Shown here: piece by piece, positions 60,310-64,000 of the stretch | Layout of the letters: each line of letters begins with the position of its first letter | Position numbering within the stretch: position 1 is the stretch's first letter | Translations under genes and position numbers: made by a program | Notes under the pieces: model-generated | Seen by the model: only the letters and a program-made list of their open reading frames with translations | Told to the model about the DNA's origin: nothing | Database searches by the model: none | NCBI RefSeq assembly: GCF_017874715.1 | Contig: NZ_JAGGLR010000003.1 | Coordinates: 62,001 to 126,000 of the forward strand | From: Streptomyces iranensis | Lineage (GTDB): Bacteria; Actinomycetota; Actinomycetes; Streptomycetales; Streptomycetaceae | DNA length: 64,000 nucleotides | Reading direction: 5' to 3'

Positions 60310-61272
60310 TCACAGCGAGGAGATCACCCGCCTGCGGTCCTCCAAGGCCCGGCGGGCAAGCCGGGAGGCGGGGGCGAGGCGGTCGTACTCATGGATGGCC
60401 CCGCTGTGCAGATGCAGTTCGGTGGGGATGTCGGCGTCGGCGAGCCGCTGGGCGTAGGTGACGGCCTCCGCGCGGAAGATGTCGAGCTCTCCGACCTCGA
60501 CATAGGCGGGTGCCAGGCCCTCGACGGTGGCGACGCGCGCGGGCGCCACCTGCGGCGGGACGTCGTCGGTGCCGAACTCCGCGCCCAGCAGGGCGTGCCA
60601 GCCGGTCCAGTTGTCGTCCCAGGTCCAGGCCACATAGGGGGTCAGCCGGGGATCCGGGGTGAGAGTGCGGTCGTCGAGCATGGGATACAGCAGGGCCTGG
60701 CGGGCAAGCGGAACGCCCCGGTCACGGGCGAGGATCGCCACGCCCGCCGCGAGCCCGCCCCCGGCGCTGTCGCCCATGACGGCGATGCGGCGGGGATCGA
60801 CCCTCAGCTCGGGCGCCTGCTCGCCCAGCCAGATCAGCGCGGCGAACACATCCTCCACGGTGCCGGTGCCGGTGGCCGCGTCGGGGGCCAGACGGTAGTC
60901 CACGGACAGGAACGGCACCCCGGTGGCCTGGACATATCCGGCGACCACGGAGTCATAGAGATCGACACTTCCGGCGATCATCCCGCCGCCATGGGCGTAG
61001 ACGACCGCGGAACCCGGCGCGGACTCGGCCTTCTCGTACCAGCGGACGAGGATCTCCGCCCCGTCCGCGGACCGCACCTTGTGCGAGGACGCCTTCACCA
61101 GCGGATAGCCGGACGGGTACGCCGGGAGCAGTGAGGCCATCCACCGCATCGAGGCCGTGCCCCTGGCGCGCAGCGTCCGCCAGTCGTCGCGCTCGGGCGG
61201 GGGAGTGGGGTCGCTCTGTTCCGCGAGGGCCTGGAGAACCGCGGCGAGCTCAGGGTCGAGGGTGAAGGCCAT
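60310..61272 (-). CDS. HSL-type alpha/beta hydrolase (esterase)
   Basis: Encodes 320 residues from the ATG at 61272 (the frame is open to 61311). The oxyanion motif HGGG is at 94-97 (VVYAHGGGMIAG), the nucleophile S169 in GDSAGGG, and D264 (ELDIFRAEA) and H294 (SGAIHEYD) complete the triad. This is the hormone-sensitive-lipase family, acting on short-chain esters. It has no signal peptide. Confidence 0.93.
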   Translation of the reverse strand: MAFTLDPELAAVLQALAEQSDPTPPPERDDWRTLRARGTASMRWMASLLPAYPSGYPLVKASSHKVRSADGAEILVRWYEKAESAPGSAVVYAHGGGMIAGSVDLYDSVVAGYVQATGVPFLSVDYRLAPDAATGTGTVEDVFAALIWLGEQAPELRVDPRRIAVMGDSAGGGLAAGVAILARDRGVPLARQALLYPMLDDRTLTPDPRLTPYVAWTWDDNWTGWHALLGAEFGTDDVPPQVAPARVATVEGLAPAYVEVGELDIFRAEAVTYAQRLADADIPTELHLHSGAIHEYDRLAPASRLARRALEDRRRVISSL

Positions 61273-61375
61273 GGTCGGCTCCGTTCGAGGGCGTCGGGGC
61301 CGCTGCCCCAACTTTCCTCACAGACTGCCGAGTTGCACTTGAGGCCCGGTACAGAGGCCGGGCGAACGGGACGAA

Positions 61376-61404
61376 GGCGCTGAGGAACGAAGCCCCTCAG
61401 CGCC
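61376..61404 (-). terminator. Second hairpin downstream of the DD-transpeptidase gene
   Basis: GGCGCTGAGG-N9-CCTCAGCGCC is a perfect 10-bp stem just beyond the stronger hairpin at 61431-61465, in the same direction from the minus-strand gene. Confidence 0.6.
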
Positions 61405-61430
61405 GCCCGGTCCGCCGGGCCCCGAGCACC

Positions 61431-61465
61431 GGTGCCCCGGCCGGAACGAGTCCGGCCGGGGCACC
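61431..61465 (-). terminator. Strong hairpin terminator after the DD-transpeptidase gene
   Basis: GGTGCCCCGGCCGG-AACGAGT-CCGGCCGGGGCACC is a perfect 14-bp stem with a 7-base loop, 28 bases past the stop at 61493. Confidence 0.85.
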
Positions 61466-61492
61466 GCGCTGTCGCCTCACGGGGCTTGTGGA

Positions 61493-62428
61493 TCAGTCCC
61501 GCTGAGCGTCCTTGGGAAGCTGGCGCCACTTCACCTCGGTGGTGGTGTCGTACGTCCAGTCGAGCATCTTCTTCGCGTCCGGGTAGCGGTCCGCGTCGTT
61601 GAGGATGACTCCCACGACCGTCTTGTCGCCGCGCTTGGCGGCGAACACCAGGCAGGGACCGGCAGGGGTGGTGGTCCCGGTCTTGACGCCGATCGCGCCC
61701 TGGTACGAACCCAGCAACGTGTTCGTGTTGTCCCAGGAGTAGTACCGGGTGTGGCCGTTGGCCGCCGGTGCCTCCTGCTTGGTGGACACCGACTTGACAA
61801 CCGTGTCGAACGTCGCGTTCTCCATGGCGCGCCGAGTCAGCTGCGCCAGGTCATGGGGCGTCGAGTAGTTGTCGGCGTCGGCCGAGACACCGTCGAAGGA
61901 GTCGTACTTGGTGTTGGTCAGCCCCAAGTCCTGCGCCTTCGCGTTCATCTTGGAGATGAACGACTTGGTCCGCTCGGCGGTGGTGTCGCCGGTGCCGAAC
62001 GTGTCGGCCAGCGCCATCGCCGCGTCGCAGCCCGACGGCAGCATCAACCCGTACAGCAGCTGGTTGACGGTGAGTTTGTCGCCGGTCTGCAGGTCCGCCG
62101 TGCTGGCACCGGACTTGGTCACATAGTCGCGGTACTCCTGCTTGATGGTGACCTGCTTGTTGAGGTCCAGGCCTCGGGAGTCGAGCACCACGAGGGCAGT
62201 CATGATCTTCGTGGTGCTCGCCATCGGACGCTTGGTGTCGGCGTCCTTGGCCATCAGCTCCTTGTTGGAACCGGTGTCGAGCAGGTACGCGCCCTTGGCG
62301 CTGACCTCCGGTGGCGGTTCGGCCGAAGCCTGGGCCATTGCCACCGGGACCGCGATCGCTACGACCACCGTGGACGCGACCGCCGCGACTCTCCAGCGGC
62401 GGGTCACGGTTCCACGACGTTTATGCAT
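61493..62428 (-). CDS. K15-type D-alanyl-D-alanine transpeptidase/carboxypeptidase
   Basis: Encodes 311 residues from the ATG at 62428 (GGAGGG upstream). Residues 1-36 are a signal peptide cleaved after ASA. S71-T-T-K74 holds the nucleophile, S132-G-C134 replaces the usual SxN, and K249-T-G is the third motif. Subtracting the 36-residue signal gives Ser35, Lys38, Ser96, Cys98 and Lys213, exactly the numbering known for the Streptomyces K15 DD-transpeptidase. It is a secreted, low-molecular-weight penicillin-binding enzyme of family S11 acting on stem peptides. Confidence 0.95.
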   Translation of the reverse strand: MHKRRGTVTRRWRVAAVASTVVVAIAVPVAMAQASAEPPPEVSAKGAYLLDTGSNKELMAKDADTKRPMASTTKIMTALVVLDSRGLDLNKQVTIKQEYRDYVTKSGASTADLQTGDKLTVNQLLYGLMLPSGCDAAMALADTFGTGDTTAERTKSFISKMNAKAQDLGLTNTKYDSFDGVSADADNYSTPHDLAQLTRRAMENATFDTVVKSVSTKQEAPAANGHTRYYSWDNTNTLLGSYQGAIGVKTGTTTPAGPCLVFAAKRGDKTVVGVILNDADRYPDAKKMLDWTYDTTTEVKWRQLPKDAQRD

Positions 62429-62641
62429 TCGCCCTCCGTTTCGCTTGTTGAGGTGTGTTTCGGGCGAGCGCATCGTCTCACCAGGCGAAAATCGGCCATG
62501 CTCCGGGGTGGCGGACACGCGGTGTCTTTGGGGAAACAACTAGTGTCCGGACCACCGCTGTTGACTCGATGGCGGGTTCGGGGCAGCCAAGTGCGGCCCT
62601 GAACGCGCGCCCGCCGATCCACGATCTGCCACACTCATGGT

Positions 62642-63568
62642 GTGAACCGGACACTCGATCACGATGCGCTGCGCGGACGTGTCGCCGTGGTGGCCGGGGC
62701 GACCCGTGGCGCCGGGCGCGGTATCGCGGCAGCGCTGGGGGAGGCCGGCGCGACCGTCATCTGCACCGGACGCAGCAGTGTGTCGGGCAGGGGCGGGTCG
62801 GACTACGACCGGCCCGAGACGATCGAGGAGACGGCCGAGCTCGTCACGCGGCTCGGTGGCACCGGTGTCGCCGTACGGACCGACCACCTCGACCCCGGGC
62901 AGGTCGGGCGGCTCGCCGAGCGCATCCGCCACGATCACGGCGGCATCGATGTGCTGGTCAATGACATCTGGGGCGCCGAGCGGCTCAAGGGCGGGCCCGC
63001 CGACTGGAACACCCCGATCTGGGAGCACAGCCTCGAGGACGGACTGCGCATCCTCCGGCTCGGGCTCGACACCCACCTGATCACCTCCCACCACCTGCTG
63101 CCCCTGCTGATCGGCAAGCCGGGTGGCCTGCTCGTGGAGATGACCGACGGCACCGCCGCGTACAACGCCGACCGGTACCGCATCTCGGTCTTCTACGACC
63201 TGGTGAAGACCGCGGTGAACCGGCTGGCCTTTTCCCAGGGCCACGAGCTGGCGCCGCACGGGGCGACGGCGGTCGCCATCACACCGGGCTGGCTGCGCTC
63301 GGAGATGATGCTGGACGCGTACGGCGTCGGCGAGGACAACTGGCGCGACGCGTTGCTCCCGGGCCGTGGCGAGGGCCGCCCGACCGCCCCCGAAGCCTTC
63401 GCGTCCTCCGAGTCGCCGCGCTACGTCGGCCGCGCCATCGCCGCGCTGGCTGCCGACCCCGGCCGGGCGAGGTGGAACCAGCGATCGGTGAGCTCGGCCG
63501 AGCTCGCCCGGGAGTACGGATTCACCGACACCGACGGCTCGCAACCCGACAGCTGGTCCGCGGCCTGA
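62642..63568 (+). CDS. SDR-family oxidoreductase
   Basis: Encodes 308 residues from a GTG; an ATG five bases upstream is out of frame and runs into a stop at once. The cofactor motif GATRGAGRGIAAAL (19-32), DVLVNDIWGAE in place of NNAG, and Y-D-L-V-K (FYDLVKTAVNRL) as the Tyr/Lys pair identify a classical SDR with a variant NAG motif. VICTGRSS suggests NADP(H). Divergent from the DD-transpeptidase. Substrate unknown. Confidence 0.92.
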   Translation: MNRTLDHDALRGRVAVVAGATRGAGRGIAAALGEAGATVICTGRSSVSGRGGSDYDRPETIEETAELVTRLGGTGVAVRTDHLDPGQVGRLAERIRHDHGGIDVLVNDIWGAERLKGGPADWNTPIWEHSLEDGLRILRLGLDTHLITSHHLLPLLIGKPGGLLVEMTDGTAAYNADRYRISVFYDLVKTAVNRLAFSQGHELAPHGATAVAITPGWLRSEMMLDAYGVGEDNWRDALLPGRGEGRPTAPEAFASSESPRYVGRAIAALAADPGRARWNQRSVSSAELAREYGFTDTDGSQPDSWSAA

Positions 63569-63618
63569 AACGGCCGGGGCTGGGGTGCGGTCTCCCTGGG
63601 TCGGGGCGCGGCCTCCCT

Positions 63619-63632
63619 GGCCGCAGGCGGCC
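63619..63632. terminator. Hairpin between convergent SDR and TraR-type genes
   Basis: GGCCGC-AG-GCGGCC, preceded by two ~22-bp imperfect direct repeats (GGGGTGCGGTCTCCCTGG and GGGGCGCGGCCTCCCTGG, 63579-63620), fills the gap between convergent genes ending at 63568 and 63669. Confidence 0.45.
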
Positions 63633-63668
63633 GCCCACCGAGCGCCCCTCCGCCCGGCCCCCAGCCGC

Positions 63669-64000
63669 TCAGCGGGGGTGCGCGGTCGCGCAGCGTACGC
63701 AGGTGGTCGCCGAGGGACGCGCCTCCAGGCGCTCCGCCGGGATCGGCTCGCCGCACAGCTCGCACCGTCCGTAGGCGCCTCGGTCCAGCCGTTCCAGCGC
63801 CTCGTCCAGGGCGGTCAGATGATCGCGGGCCTGGGCCAGCAAGGCGGCGACATGGGCTCGCTCGAAGGCGGTGCTCGACCCCTCCGGGTCGTGCTCGTCA
63901 TCCACTGCCACCAGGGCGTTCGACGCGACGATCGCGTCGAATTCACGGTTCAGGGCAGCGATCCGCGCACTGGTCTCGGCACGCTCGGCCGCCAGCCGTT
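63669..64000 (-). CDS. TraR/DksA-type zinc-finger protein (5' end outside window)
   Basis: At least 110 residues are encoded; the frame is still open at the window edge, so the true start lies beyond 64000. The N-terminal part is a coiled coil (AALLAQARDHLTALDEALER). It is followed by the C4 zinc finger C-E-L-C-G ... TTCVRCA and the LDRGAYGRCELCGEPIPAER motif. DksA/TraR proteins bind in the secondary channel of RNA polymerase; the small actinobacterial ones are less well studied. Confidence 0.9.
   Translation of the reverse strand, partial: RLAAERAETSARIAALNREFDAIVASNALVAVDDEHDPEGSSTAFERAHVAALLAQARDHLTALDEALERLDRGAYGRCELCGEPIPAERLEARPSATTCVRCATAHPR

Overview
The window is high-GC chromosomal DNA of a Streptomyces-type actinomycete. 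The signs are strong G/C bias at third codon positions, GTG and TTG starts, SpoOM, LCP, MmyB-type and DinB/DUF664 families, a DD-transpeptidase matching the Streptomyces K15 enzyme residue for residue, and a TTA leucine codon that is very rare in this setting. No rRNA, tRNA or CRISPR array was seen.

Layout. (1) 1-5.4 kb: small cytoplasmic genes (unknowns, DinB, SpoOM, a LysR regulator divergent from a DUF6817 gene) with several palindromic candidate operators. (2) 5.9-36.3 kb: one unidirectional, tightly packed cluster for an extracellular/cytoplasmic contractile injection system (eCIS). In order it encodes sheath, inner tube, a T4-gp26-like zinc protein, a Pro-rich protein, a cap with DUF4255, an AAA+ ATPase, a small unknown, a 2203-residue DUF4157 effector, a probable immunity protein, two Cis7-like pieces, separate hub and spike proteins, a PAAR-like tip, gp25, two large baseplate proteins, a beta-helix tail protein, a DUF6519 protein and a peptidoglycan amidase. 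(3) 36.3-45.8 kb: an accessory island with four decayed transposases and truncated genes. It holds a nitrilase, a MarR regulator, a membrane protein, a secreted AOC-barrel protein, a serine hydrolase and an NTF2-like protein. (4) 45.9-51.1 kb: TetR regulator divergent from a UDP-glucose dehydrogenase - glycosyltransferase - MFS exporter set. (5) 51.2-64 kb: SDR/MmyB divergent pair, GlsB-type and LCP proteins, a dinucleotide reductase with an inositol-phosphatase-like protein, a DctA-PrpF pair with divergent LysR, an HSL-type esterase, a K15-type DD-transpeptidase, an SDR and a TraR/DksA-type zinc protein cut by the window end.

Main points. The eCIS effector ends in a lower-GC, HNH/NucA-like nuclease module, followed after 12 bp by a SUKH/SMI1-like gene: a toxin-immunity arrangement inside an injection system. 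The only in-frame TTA codon I found in the cluster lies just upstream of that nuclease module, so the warhead may be made only when the bldA tRNA is active. Separately, four copies of one palindrome lie in front of marR, the nitrilase, the membrane protein and the NTF2-like gene; in two of them the -10 hexamer is inside the palindrome at a 17-bp spacing. This defines a compact MarR regulon. Names are from family recognition by eye; no database search was run.
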